A DNA stretch of 7,477 nucleotides from Capsulimonas sp. (lineage in GTDB: Bacteria; Armatimonadota; Armatimonadia; Armatimonadales; Capsulimonadaceae), in contig JAOQAA010000228.1 in NCBI GenBank assembly GCA_025963815.1, positions 1 through 7,477 of the forward strand, given 5' to 3'. Each line of letters opens with the position of its first letter. Within the stretch, counting starts at the first letter, position 1. The translations under genes and the position numbers were made by a program. Below the pieces are notes generated by a model. The model ran no database searches. It saw only the letters and a list, made by a program, of their open reading frames with translations, and was not told where the DNA came from. Below are positions 1 to 6,370 of the stretch, piece after piece.

Positions 1-359
1 CGTGGTACCGTGAGGTCCTGGGACGCGGTTTCAATCAAGCCGTTCAGCTCTTAGCAGTGCCGGGCATCGCGGATACGCAGTGCGGCTTTAAAATCTTCAC
101 GGCGGATGCGACGAAAGACGTATTCTCTCGCTGTGAACTCGATGGGTTTGCTTTTGACTGCGAAGCGCTGTATATCGCGCGCCGCCTTGGCTACACCATT
201 ACCGAAGTCCCCATTCGGTGGTCGCACAAGGACGGCTCGAAGGTGAGCATGGTGCGTGACGGCCTCAAAACTCTTTACGATCTCGCAACCATCCGGGTTC
301 TCCATCGACGCCTTAAGTCCCCATCGCCGTCCGTTCTCCCAATCGACACCAAAGTATGA
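1..359 (+). CDS. Family 2 glycosyltransferase, DPM1-like, C-terminal part
   Basis: The frame is already open at base 3 and runs to a TGA at 357-359, so about 118 C-terminal residues are present and the start lies outside the window. The segment DTQCGFKIF followed by DGFAFDCEAL, a run ending EVPIRW and GSKVSMVRDGL is the characteristic tail of bacterial dolichyl-phosphate-mannose-synthase-like GT2 enzymes. These transfer a sugar from a nucleotide sugar to a polyprenyl phosphate at the cytoplasmic face of the membrane. The catalytic nucleotide-binding half (usually with a DxD-type motif) is not in view, so donor and acceptor cannot be judged. No C-terminal membrane helices of the GtrA type are present; the protein ends in a short Pro/Ser-rich tail. 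The TGA overlaps the ATG of the methyltransferase gene, implying one operon. A GTG at 57-59 is in frame but is internal to the conserved domain and is not the start. Confidence 0.85.
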   Translation, partial: WYREVLGRGFNQAVQLLAVPGIADTQCGFKIFTADATKDVFSRCELDGFAFDCEALYIARRLGYTITEVPIRWSHKDGSKVSMVRDGLKTLYDLATIRVLHRRLKSPSPSVLPIDTKV

Positions 360-1108
360 AACACGAAGAATATGAGCGTATGTATCGGTTTGAAGATACA
401 TACTGGTGGTTCGTCAGCCGCCGCCACTTGATTGTCTCGCTGATCGAAACCCACTACCCCCGAAAATCGGATCTGCGCATTCTCGATATCGGCTGCGGCA
501 CCGGCGCGATGCTCGAAGATCTGTCGGACTTCGGTCAGGTGACCGGCGCGGACTTCGCGCTGGAGGCGCTGCGGTTTTGCCGGGAGCGCAATCCAGAACA
601 GACCCTGGCCCGCGCCGACGCCCGCCGCTTGCCCTTCGCTACGGATTCGTTCGACATCGTGACCGCGATGGATGTTGTCGAGCATATCGACAACGACAAG
701 GCGGCCATGTCTGAGATCCTGCGCGTGCTCAAGCCCGGCGGGCGGGTTTTCGTGACCGTGCCGGCGTACCAGTCGCTCTGGAGCGAGCACGACGAAGCGC
801 TGCACCATTACCGGCGCTATACGTCGGGATCTTTGAAAGATGTCTTTCAGCGTGTGGGGCTCAATGTCGAGAAGCTTTCTTACGCTGTGACTTCGCTGTT
901 TCCATTGGCTTGGACATACCGTAAGCTTCAGAACCTATTGCCGAAGCGCAATAAAGACGGGGAGAAAAAGGCGAATTTGATCGAATTCTCGGCTCCCGTC
1001 AACAAGGCGCTCATCGGCATTCTGCGCAAAGAGGCGCAGCTCGTTCAGCGTGCGCCGCTGCCGTTCGGTCTCACCGTGGCGTGCGTCGCGCGCAAGGGGA
1101 GCGACTGA
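356..1108 (+). CDS. Class I SAM-dependent methyltransferase (Methyltransf_11 type)
   Basis: The 250-residue protein has a Rossmann-type SAM-binding domain. Motif I is ILDIGCGTGAML with D44, G46, G48 and G50. The ribose-contacting acidic residue at the end of strand 2 is probably D66 (TGADF), motif II is around RADARRLPF (D88), then DSFDIVTAMDVVEHI (about 97-111), and the post-motif is LRVLKPGGRVFVTVPAY (122-138). The N-terminal EEYERMYRFEDTYWWF (4-19) is typical of a subfamily found next to polyprenyl-phosphate glycosyltransferases. The region around LHHYRRYT is also typical, and the C-terminal third probably holds substrate determinants. The acceptor cannot be read from sequence; a lipid-linked sugar or small envelope metabolite is an inference from the neighbour. 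The ATG overlaps the upstream TGA (ATGA) and has only a weak Shine-Dalgarno, so translational coupling is likely. It ends 4 bases before the next gene. Confidence 0.88.
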   Translation: MKHEEYERMYRFEDTYWWFVSRRHLIVSLIETHYPRKSDLRILDIGCGTGAMLEDLSDFGQVTGADFALEALRFCRERNPEQTLARADARRLPFATDSFDIVTAMDVVEHIDNDKAAMSEILRVLKPGGRVFVTVPAYQSLWSEHDEALHHYRRYTSGSLKDVFQRVGLNVEKLSYAVTSLFPLAWTYRKLQNLLPKRNKDGEKKANLIEFSAPVNKALIGILRKEAQLVQRAPLPFGLTVACVARKGSD

Positions 1109-1112
1109 CCCT

Positions 1113-2033
1113 ATGCGCAAGTCAGTCCTGACGGCCGTCGGCGCCGTGGGCGCGGCGGCCGCCGCCGCGCTCGCTTACTCCGCCGCCGTTGAGCCCTACG
1201 ATATCCGAATCGAGCACATCGAGCTGACGACCCCTCGGCTGCCGCAGGCGTTCGACGGGTACACAATCTACCAGCTCTCCGATTTCCACATGCGCCAGAT
1301 GGGCCGCCGCGAACGCAAGATCCGCGCCATCCTGGACGCGCTTCCGCCCGCCGACCTCATTGTTCTCACCGGTGACTTGATCCACACGCGCGCCGGGACC
1401 GAGCCGTTCTTTGAGCTGGCCAAATCCTTCCAATCACGCGACGGCGCGTTTTCCATCTTCGGCAACTCCGAGCACAAGAACGGCGTGCGCCCGGGCCTAT
1501 TTGCCGCCCAGCTCGCCGGACATGGTCTGCATCCCCTGCTCAACGCACATACGACGATTGAGCGGGGAGGGGAGACCATTGTGCTCGCGGGCGTCGACGA
1601 TCCCGTGAACGACCTGGACCGCCTGCCGGACGCGCTGGCGGGCGCTCCCGCCGGTGCGTTCGTCCTGCTGATGATGCACAGCCCGGATAGCATTGCGGAG
1701 GCCGTGGTGCACGGCGTGGATGTGGTGCTGTCCGGGCATACCCACGGCGGCCAGATTCGTTTTCCCTTTGTCGGCGCGCCTTATACACACAGCCTGTTTG
1801 GCAAGCAAATGAGCAGCGGATATTATGGCGGTTACAAGCTGCGTAAAGTGATCGGAATCGCGCCGGGACGCACGCAATTGTACGTCACGCGCGGGCTGGG
1901 CGTAAGCGGTTTGGCCCTGCGATTTCTGACGCCGCCGGAGCTGACGATCGTCACTTTGAGGCGCGGCGCGCCGCACTTCCAAAAGCTTGCGAATCTGACC
2001 GTTCCCATCGGGGAACAGGGTCGGAATCGTTGA
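1113..2033 (+). CDS. Membrane-anchored metallophosphoesterase, YkuE/YaeI-like
   Basis: The 306-residue calcineurin-like phosphoesterase carries all the metal-binding blocks: D57-x-H59 (LSDFH), G87-D88 (TGDLIH), G117-N118 (FGNSEH), H189 (MMHSPD) and G208-H209-x-H211-GGQ (SGHTHGGQ). The first 26 residues are a short basic start then an Ala/Val/Leu-rich helix, so a signal anchor holding the domain outside the membrane is likely. YkuE/YaeI relatives act on phospholipid or nucleotide-lipid phosphoesters, which suits the upstream glycosyltransferase and methyltransferase, but the substrate here is unknown. The ATG at 1113 is chosen because AAGGGGA at 1094-1100 lies 12 bases upstream and the signal sequence begins there; a more distal in-frame start at 1050 would sit inside the methyltransferase gene. 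The usual GNHD block reads GNSEH, so the histidine after the asparagine is displaced. The stop codon overlaps the -35 box of the gyrB promoter. Confidence 0.87.
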   Translation: MRKSVLTAVGAVGAAAAAALAYSAAVEPYDIRIEHIELTTPRLPQAFDGYTIYQLSDFHMRQMGRRERKIRAILDALPPADLIVLTGDLIHTRAGTEPFFELAKSFQSRDGAFSIFGNSEHKNGVRPGLFAAQLAGHGLHPLLNAHTTIERGGETIVLAGVDDPVNDLDRLPDALAGAPAGAFVLLMMHSPDSIAEAVVHGVDVVLSGHTHGGQIRFPFVGAPYTHSLFGKQMSSGYYGGYKLRKVIGIAPGRTQLYVTRGLGVSGLALRFLTPPELTIVTLRRGAPHFQKLANLTVPIGEQGRNR

Positions 2034-2058
2034 CACTTGTCACAGAATATGCTATAAT
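2030..2058 (+). promoter_or_regulatory. Consensus sigma70-type promoter of gyrB
   Basis: TTGACA at 2030-2035 and TATAAT at 2053-2058 are both perfect consensus hexamers separated by exactly 17 bases. TGC directly before the -10 box gives an extended -10 element. Transcription would start near 2065, giving a leader of about 75 bases before the gyrB ATG. The -35 hexamer contains the TGA stop (2031-2033) of the upstream phosphoesterase gene, so promoter and coding end are interleaved. The match is seen directly; its activity is inferred. Confidence 0.88.
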
Positions 2059-2074
2059 ATATACACAAATTCGG

Positions 2075-2112
2075 CAACTCATTGGCAGTTGTTGATAGAT
2101 TCCAATGCGAGT
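2075..2112 (+). promoter_or_regulatory. Possible structured element in the gyrB leader
   Basis: CAACT (2075-2079) can pair with AGTTG (2087-2091) around a 7-base loop. CATTGG inside that loop (2080-2085) is perfectly complementary to CCAATG (2102-2107). The second pairing can be extended by ACT/AGT (2077-2079 with 2110-2112) over a 2-base bulge. The two pairings could be alternative hairpins or, if the closing U-A pair of the first stem opens, an H-type pseudoknot. The element ends about 10-15 bases before the TAGGAG ribosome-binding site. The complementarity is seen; a regulatory role is speculative. Confidence 0.3.
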
Positions 2113-2139
2113 GATTTGGTGTAGGAGCAACGACACGTT

Positions 2140-4266
2140 ATGGCGCAAGGCAACACGTTAAAAGACGAAGTGATCGAACGCGCGTTGGCGGCAAAAAACG
2201 CCGGCGACGCAGCCGGGAGCGACGCGGAATCCCAGGACTTGGATGGCGCGTACGCGCTGCTGGACACGGAAGGCAAGCAGGTCATCACCGAGGTGGATGC
2301 GGCCGACGGCGCGCGGATGAGCCACGTGACCACGGAGTACACGGCGGACAGTCTGCGCCTTCTCGAAGGCGTCGAGCACGTACGCCATCGCCCCGCCATG
2401 TACATCGGCGACACCGGGCAGGCTGGTCTGCATCACCTGATGTATGAGATCGTCGACAACAGTATCGACGAAGTGCTGGCCGGTCGCGCGAGCGAGATCT
2501 GGGTCGTCCTCAACGCCGACAAATCGATCAGCGTGCGCGATGACGGAAACGGCATCCCGACCGGTATTAACACCGCGACCGGACTTTCGGGCGTGGAGCT
2601 GGCGATGACCAAGCTGAACGCTGGCGGTAAGTTCGGCGACGGCGGCTATAAAGTCTCGGGCGGTCTGCACGGCGTCGGCCTCTCCTGCGTTAACTTCCTT
2701 TCTGAGTGGTGCGAAGCGTTGGTCGAGCAGAACGGGAAGAAGTTCCTGCTGCGCTGCGAGCGCGGTATCCCGCAGGGCGGCCTGAAGGAGATTGGCAAGT
2801 CTGACGGTCATGGTACGACCCTGACCTGGCTCGCCGATACCGAGATTTTTGGAGAATACAACTACAAGCCTGAAATTTTCGAAGATCGTATCCGCAACAC
2901 CTGCTACCTGAACCGTGAAGTAACGATCCACTTCCACGACATCCTGAGCGGCGCCGAGCCGAAGACCTATCACTACGAGCGCGGCATTGCGGAGAAAGTC
3001 GAGCACCTGAACGAGAACAATACTGTTCTCGCGAATGCGATTTATTTCATTAAGATGCGCGATGAGGTGCAGGTCGAGATCGCGCTCCAGTACAACACGA
3101 GCTATTCGGAGACGGTGCTTTCGTTCGCGAACAATGTGCATACGAAAGAGGGCGGCACCCACCTGTCGGGCTTCCGCTCGGCGCTGACCCGTGTTATCAA
3201 CTCGTACGCCAAAAAGAGCGGCGCGCTGAAAGAGAAGGATACGAACCTCTCCGGCGACGATGTTCGCGAAGGGCTGACCGCCGTTATCTCCGTTCGTTTG
3301 TTCAAGCCGCAGTTTGAAGGCCAGACCAAGGCGAAGCTGGGCAACTCGGAAGTCGAGGGGATCGTCAACTCGATCGTCGGCGAGGGGCTGAGCCAGTTCC
3401 TGGAAGAGAACCCCAATGTCGGCAAGCGCATTGTCGATAAGGCTCTGACGGCGCAGCGGGCTCGCGACGCCGCGCGCAAGGCAGCGGACTTGATCAAGCG
3501 TCAGAGCAGCCTGGAGAACTCCAACCTGCCCGGCAAGCTGTCCGACTGCACCGAGCGCGACCCCAAGAAGTGCGAGCTGTTCCTGGTTGAGGGCGACAGC
3601 GCCGGCGGCAGCGCCAAGCAGGGCCGCGACCGCCGCTACCAGGCGATCCTGCCGCTGCGCGGCAAGATCATCAATGTCGGCAAGGCCGCTCTGGACAAGG
3701 CGCTGGAGAACAACGAAGTCCGCAGCCTGATCACGGCGCTGGGAATCGGCATCAAGCTCGAAAGCGACGAGAACGAGGACGGCGAATCCACCAGCAAGTT
3801 CGACATGACCAAGCTGCGTTACGATCGCATCATCATCATGACAGACGCCGACGTGGACGGCGACCACATCCGGACGCTGCTGCTGACCTTCTTCTTCATC
3901 TACATGCAGCCGCTGATCGCCGGCGGTCACGTCTATGTCGCCAAGCCGCCGCTGTACTTGATCAAGGCCGGTAAGGACCTGCGCCACTACGCGCGCTCAC
4001 CAGAAGAGCGCGACAAGATCCTGAAAGAGATCAAGCGCAAGGACGTTCAGGTCGGCCGCTTCAAGGGCCTGGGCGAAATGAACGCCGAGCAGCTCTACGA
4101 CACCACGATGAACATCGAGACCCGCACCATCGGCCGCGTCACCATGGACGACGCCGAGGCGGCCGCCGAGATGTTCTCGATCCTGATGAGCGACAAGGTC
4201 GAGCCGCGCAAGCAGTTCATCATCCGCTACGCCAAAGAAGTCCAGAACGTGGACTGGCACTGCTAA
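2140..4266 (+). CDS. gyrB: DNA gyrase subunit B (type IIA topoisomerase ATPase subunit)
   Basis: GyrB binds ATP and, with GyrA, forms the gyrase that introduces negative supercoils. The 708 residues contain a GHKL ATPase domain from about 70: catalytic-base E103, Mg-binding N107 (IVDNSIDEV), D134 and GGLHGVG (174-180). The transducer domain has the QTK loop at Q395-K397. The TOPRIM domain has E484 (EGDSAGG) and D569/D571/D573 (TDADVDG). The tail includes the conserved KGLGEMNAEQL. It lacks the large insertion of gammaproteobacterial GyrB. Oddities: about 66 Ala/Asp/Glu-rich residues precede the usual start, the LHAGGKF motif reads LNAGGKF (N160), an acidic Ser-rich insert lies at about 541-552, and the usual NVEKA reads NVGKA. 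ATG 2140 is supported by TAGGAG at 2122-2127, 12 bases away; M60 (2317) has no good Shine-Dalgarno. gyrA is not adjacent. A ParE role or a second GyrB paralogue cannot be fully excluded, but length and motifs favour GyrB. Confidence 0.95.
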   Translation: MAQGNTLKDEVIERALAAKNAGDAAGSDAESQDLDGAYALLDTEGKQVITEVDAADGARMSHVTTEYTADSLRLLEGVEHVRHRPAMYIGDTGQAGLHHLMYEIVDNSIDEVLAGRASEIWVVLNADKSISVRDDGNGIPTGINTATGLSGVELAMTKLNAGGKFGDGGYKVSGGLHGVGLSCVNFLSEWCEALVEQNGKKFLLRCERGIPQGGLKEIGKSDGHGTTLTWLADTEIFGEYNYKPEIFEDRIRNTCYLNREVTIHFHDILSGAEPKTYHYERGIAEKVEHLNENNTVLANAIYFIKMRDEVQVEIALQYNTSYSETVLSFANNVHTKEGGTHLSGFRSALTRVINSYAKKSGALKEKDTNLSGDDVREGLTAVISVRLFKPQFEGQTKAKLGNSEVEGIVNSIVGEGLSQFLEENPNVGKRIVDKALTAQRARDAARKAADLIKRQSSLENSNLPGKLSDCTERDPKKCELFLVEGDSAGGSAKQGRDRRYQAILPLRGKIINVGKAALDKALENNEVRSLITALGIGIKLESDENEDGESTSKFDMTKLRYDRIIIMTDADVDGDHIRTLLLTFFFIYMQPLIAGGHVYVAKPPLYLIKAGKDLRHYARSPEERDKILKEIKRKDVQVGRFKGLGEMNAEQLYDTTMNIETRTIGRVTMDDAEAAAEMFSILMSDKVEPRKQFIIRYAKEVQNVDWHC

Positions 4267-4291
4267 AGCGAAGTTTGCGATACCGTCTGAG

Positions 4292-4313
4292 GCCGGCGGT
4301 TAAAACCGCCGGC
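4292..4313 (+). terminator. GC-rich hairpin after gyrB, probable terminator
   Basis: GCCGGCGGTT (4292-4301) and AACCGCCGGC (4304-4313) form a perfect 10-bp inverted repeat, realistically an 8-bp GC stem with a TTAAAA loop, 25 bases after the gyrB stop. The downstream run is TCTTAAG, a poor U-tract, so termination may be partial and readthrough into the lipoprotein gene is plausible. No clear promoter lies between this hairpin and the next start codon. Confidence 0.5.
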
Positions 4314-4331
4314 TCTTAAGGGCTTCTCTTG

Positions 4332-5333
4332 ATGGAACCTTTCTCTAATCCACCCCTTCGCCGCCTTTCCCGGCGGCGAAGGGGTTTCGCCGTATTGTCC
4401 CTCGCCGCCGTCTGTCTCGCGGGATGCCAAACCTCAAAGCCCGAAGTGAAGACGACCTCGCCTACAGAAGCGTCTGCCGAGCATCCACGCGTGAACCTCA
4501 CGGGCGGGGTGACATACGCCGCGCTGCCTATTGGGCCCACGGAAGGCGTCGATCTGCTCGATGTCGATCTGAGTTCCGGCGCGCGCGTCGCCGTGGCCGC
4601 CGAGGGTATTCGCCGCATGGATGGAGATATCGTCGGCGCGAGCATTCTTCCAAGCGAGTGGCTGGAGCGGCGCAAGGCTGTCGGAGCGGTCAACGGCGGA
4701 TACTTCGGGCGGGACCACAAGGACGTCAAGGAGATCATCGGTCTGCTGGTCCAAAGAGGCCGCGTGCGCCACACCGCGCCGCCGCTGACGGGCCACGGCA
4801 GCGCCACGCTCGCTGCGGGCCAATATGTCCGGAGCGCCTTTGGGCTCTTTTCCGACGGAACTCCCTCGATCGTTTGGGCCGCGACCGATCCCGCCAATCC
4901 CCAATCCGTGCTGCAATACGATACTCCAACGCCACGCCGCGCTGGCGACGGCGTTCCCTGGCGTATCGATAGCGCCGTCGGCTGCGGCCCCATGCTGATC
5001 CATGGCGGCCAAACAGTCGTCACTGATCGCAAGGAACGTTTGTCGAACGAAGGCGCCCGCCCACGCACCTTCCTGGCGTACGACGGCGCCCCGGGCCATC
5101 CGCAGCATCTGCTGATCGGCATTGCGTCCGCGCTTACGTTTACGGATCTTGCGCAGTTTCTCGTGGACTACTTCCCCAAGACGCATGGCACGCGCGCCCA
5201 GGCGGCGATGTGCCTCGATGGCGGTTCCTCCACGCAAATGAGCGTCCGCGACGCCAGCGGCGTCCAGTCCCCGCGTGACACCGGCGTCACCGTCCCGACC
5301 AGCATTGTGGTGACGGCGGCGAATCCTGGGTAG
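4332..5333 (+). CDS. Predicted lipoprotein, phosphodiester glycosidase (NAGPA/DUF2233) family
   Basis: The 333-residue protein starts with an Arg-rich n-region (RRLSRRRRGF), a hydrophobic stretch (AVLSLAAVCLAG) and a lipobox LAGC with C32, so export and lipidation are expected. RRGF resembles a Tat-type twin arginine, but weakly. The mature part matches the domain named after the enzyme that uncovers mannose-6-phosphate: AVNGGYF (about 119-125), GCGPMLI (217-223) and CLDGGSSTQMSV (294-305). Bacterial members are thought to cleave sugar-phosphodiester bonds in cell-wall or exopolysaccharide material; the substrate here is unknown. ATG 4332 is chosen because AAGGG (4318-4322) lies 9 bases upstream; TTG 4329 directly before it is the alternative. 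The beginning of the coding region carries a 13-bp hairpin. No promoter is obvious, so expression may depend on readthrough from gyrB. Confidence 0.85.
   Translation: MEPFSNPPLRRLSRRRRGFAVLSLAAVCLAGCQTSKPEVKTTSPTEASAEHPRVNLTGGVTYAALPIGPTEGVDLLDVDLSSGARVAVAAEGIRRMDGDIVGASILPSEWLERRKAVGAVNGGYFGRDHKDVKEIIGLLVQRGRVRHTAPPLTGHGSATLAAGQYVRSAFGLFSDGTPSIVWAATDPANPQSVLQYDTPTPRRAGDGVPWRIDSAVGCGPMLIHGGQTVVTDRKERLSNEGARPRTFLAYDGAPGHPQHLLIGIASALTFTDLAQFLVDYFPKTHGTRAQAAMCLDGGSSTQMSVRDASGVQSPRDTGVTVPTSIVVTAANPG
4353..4384 (+). repeat. 13-bp perfect inverted repeat within the start of the lipoprotein gene
   Basis: The arm at 4353-4365 (CCCCTTCGCCGCC) is perfectly complementary to the arm at 4372-4384, around a 6-base loop. 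The stem begins 18 bases after the ATG and encodes the Pro/Arg-rich n-region of the signal peptide. In mRNA it would be a very stable hairpin near the ribosome footprint. It is followed only by TTTCGCC, so it is not a classic terminator. It may dampen initiation or mark an attenuation site; this function is inference. Confidence 0.6.
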
Positions 5334-5348
5334 AAACTGGGTAACCGC

Positions 5349-5378
5349 TTGCCTTGAATGAAAAGCCTATGGTACAAT
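5349..5378 (+). promoter_or_regulatory. Probable sigma70 promoter of the DUF4177-like gene
   Basis: TTGCCT (5349-5354) and TACAAT (5373-5378) are separated by 18 bases, and TGG directly before the -10 box gives an extended -10. Transcription would begin near 5385, giving a leader of about 20 bases containing GGGAGGGG (5391-5398). This excludes the in-frame ATG at 5358, which lies upstream of the -10 box. Confidence 0.6.
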
Positions 5379-5405
5379 CTTCCATTGTGCGGGAGGGGAT
5401 CCGAG

Positions 5406-5717
5406 ATGGTGACTTATAAAACGATGCTGACGGACTACGAGGGAATGCAGACCGCTCTCGACACGCACACCGAACAAGGCTGGAAACTCTTCTCCGTCGC
5501 TGCCGATACCTGGCGCAAATCGCCCGCCGTCGAAAGCGGCGTCAACGAACTTAGCCCCTTCGACGAACTCGCCGCCCCCGGAACCGGCCGCCAGGAATAC
5601 TCCGCCGCCTACTACCTCCTCATCTTCCAGCGCGACGACAACCGCCACGCCGACGAAATGTCCGCCGCCGCAGAAGAATCGCTCCCTCTCAACCCGATGC
5701 ACTTTTTTCAGGGGTAG
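5406..5717 (+). CDS. Small DUF4177-like protein
   Basis: The 103-residue protein has the pattern of DUF4177 and similar small proteins: an N-terminal strand (VTYKTML), a helix (YEGMQTALDTHTEQ), the signature GWKLFSVAADTW at about 25-36, a loop of about 30 residues rich in Pro, Ala and Glu, and a terminal strand with YYLLIFQRDD (69-78). The helix followed by GW-hydrophobic and the final YxLIFxR are what suggest the family; the function of that family is unknown. The ATG at 5406 is used because GGGAGGGG at 5391-5398 ends 7 bases before it and because the predicted promoter overlaps the earlier ATG at 5358. No signal peptide or membrane segment is seen. The gene has its own promoter and still has the GC-biased codon use of the left part of the window, so it probably belongs to the core chromosome rather than to the AT-richer block that follows. 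The family assignment is moderate. Confidence 0.72.
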   Translation: MVTYKTMLTDYEGMQTALDTHTEQGWKLFSVAADTWRKSPAVESGVNELSPFDELAAPGTGRQEYSAAYYLLIFQRDDNRHADEMSAAAEESLPLNPMHFFQG

Positions 5718-5742
5718 ACACCCTTCCTAATCATGGCATAAC
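5715..5742 (+). promoter_or_regulatory. Weak candidate promoter before the ART-like gene
   Basis: TAGACA (5715-5720) and CATAAC (5737-5742) are 16 bases apart, with TGG before the -10 box as an extended -10. A start near 5749 would leave a very short leader holding GGAGGA. The match is only moderate, and the -35 box overlaps the stop codon of the upstream gene. Confidence 0.3.
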
Positions 5743-5763
5743 CCAGTAATTGGAGGAAGTAAT

Positions 5764-6307
5764 TTGGCGTCGCCTGACAACATATTGCGCGCTCCGCAAG
5801 TAATTGTGGGCTATCATGGCTGCAAGCGGGAAGTCGCCGGGCAACTGCTTGAAGGCGAGCCGTTTCGCGCATCGATCAATGATTACGACTGGCTTGGCTC
5901 GGGTATTTATTTTATTTCGAGCGCGGGAATTGGCGAAACAACAATACGGCGCCGAATGGTCTGTATTGCGTGCGAATATCGTATTGGGCGATTGCTTGAA
6001 TCTTCTCGATACTGAATATTTTCTAGATTTACAATTGGTATGCAACGCTGTATTCGAAGCCTTTCGATCACAAGGTAAAGAACTTCCGTCAAATCGACGC
6101 GGAGCGAATCGCTTGGATAGAATGGTCATCGATGGCTTTGTTGGCAAATACGCTCTGCAAAACGGCTTCTTTGATACCGTCAGAGGATGTTTTCCAGAAG
6201 GGAGTGTACTCTTTGAGGGCTCACAATTGCTTAGTCATACACACGTGCAAATTGCCGTGCGTAACCAAGCTTGCATTAGCGGAGTGGAACTGGTAAACTT
6301 TAACTGA
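5764..6307 (+). pseudogene. ADP-ribosyltransferase-like protein gene, frameshifted
   Basis: Two overlapping frames together give one protein of about 180 residues. The first frame starts at TTG 5764 with GGAGGA (5752-5757) 6 bases upstream and reads VIVGYHGCKREVAGQLLEGE, then NDYDWLGSGIYF (39-50, ending at 5913). The conserved continuation is in the +1 frame: ARELAKQQYG, VLRANIVLGDCLNLLD, then FDTVRGCFPEGSVLFEG and HVQIAVRNQACISG, to a TGA at 6305-6307. Skipping one base near 5914 joins them as GIYF-FRARELAKQQYG. I recall intact homologues as uncharacterised bacterial proteins with YHGC, DYDWLG-GIYF and HIQI-VRN blocks, recalling the His and Tyr motifs of PARP-like ADP-ribosyltransferases. 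The last strand has Gln (HVQIAV) where a catalytic Glu might be expected, so activity is uncertain. Without correction the first frame ends at 6015 after 83 residues. Base composition is AT-richer than the left part, suggesting acquisition. A sequencing error is an alternative to real inactivation. Confidence 0.68.
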
Positions 6308-6370
6308 GCTGGCGCAGTAGCGCTTATCAGTCTCTAGCATTAATACCGTCTCCCGAAAAGGAGTGAAATT

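Noticed and set aside
1050..1112. Upstream extension of the phosphoesterase
   Set aside because: It lies inside the methyltransferase gene; the ATG at 1113 has a Shine-Dalgarno and starts a proper signal anchor.
2158..3987. Very long open frame antisense to gyrB (609 codons)
   Set aside because: It mirrors the GC-biased codons of gyrB, has no recognisable domain, and gyrB is unmistakable on the other strand.
4316..5237. Two long minus-strand frames and a plus-strand frame (4424-4972) over the lipoprotein gene
   Set aside because: Their low-complexity Arg/Ser/Ala-rich products are typical of out-of-frame reading of GC-rich coding DNA; the NAGPA motifs fix the real frame.
5326..5343. Direct repeat CTGGGTA separated by GAAA
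   Set aside because: Only 7 bases, at the end of a gene; expected by chance.
5358..5405. Upstream ATG for the DUF4177-like protein
   Set aside because: It lies upstream of the predicted -10 box and lacks a ribosome-binding site; ATG 5406 has both a site and a conserved start.
5914..5920. Programmed frameshifting in the ART-like gene
   Set aside because: There is no stop or rare-codon context at the junction and the needed shift is +1 without a recognisable slippery site; a mutation or sequencing error is simpler.
5731..6147. 138-codon minus-strand frame opposite the ART-like gene
   Set aside because: It has no motif or ribosome-binding site, while the plus strand shows conserved family motifs.
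4279..6186. Shared GATACCGTC-AGAGG/TGAGG string at 4279 and 6173
   Set aside because: The second copy encodes the conserved FDTVRG motif of the ART-like protein, so the likeness is coincidental.
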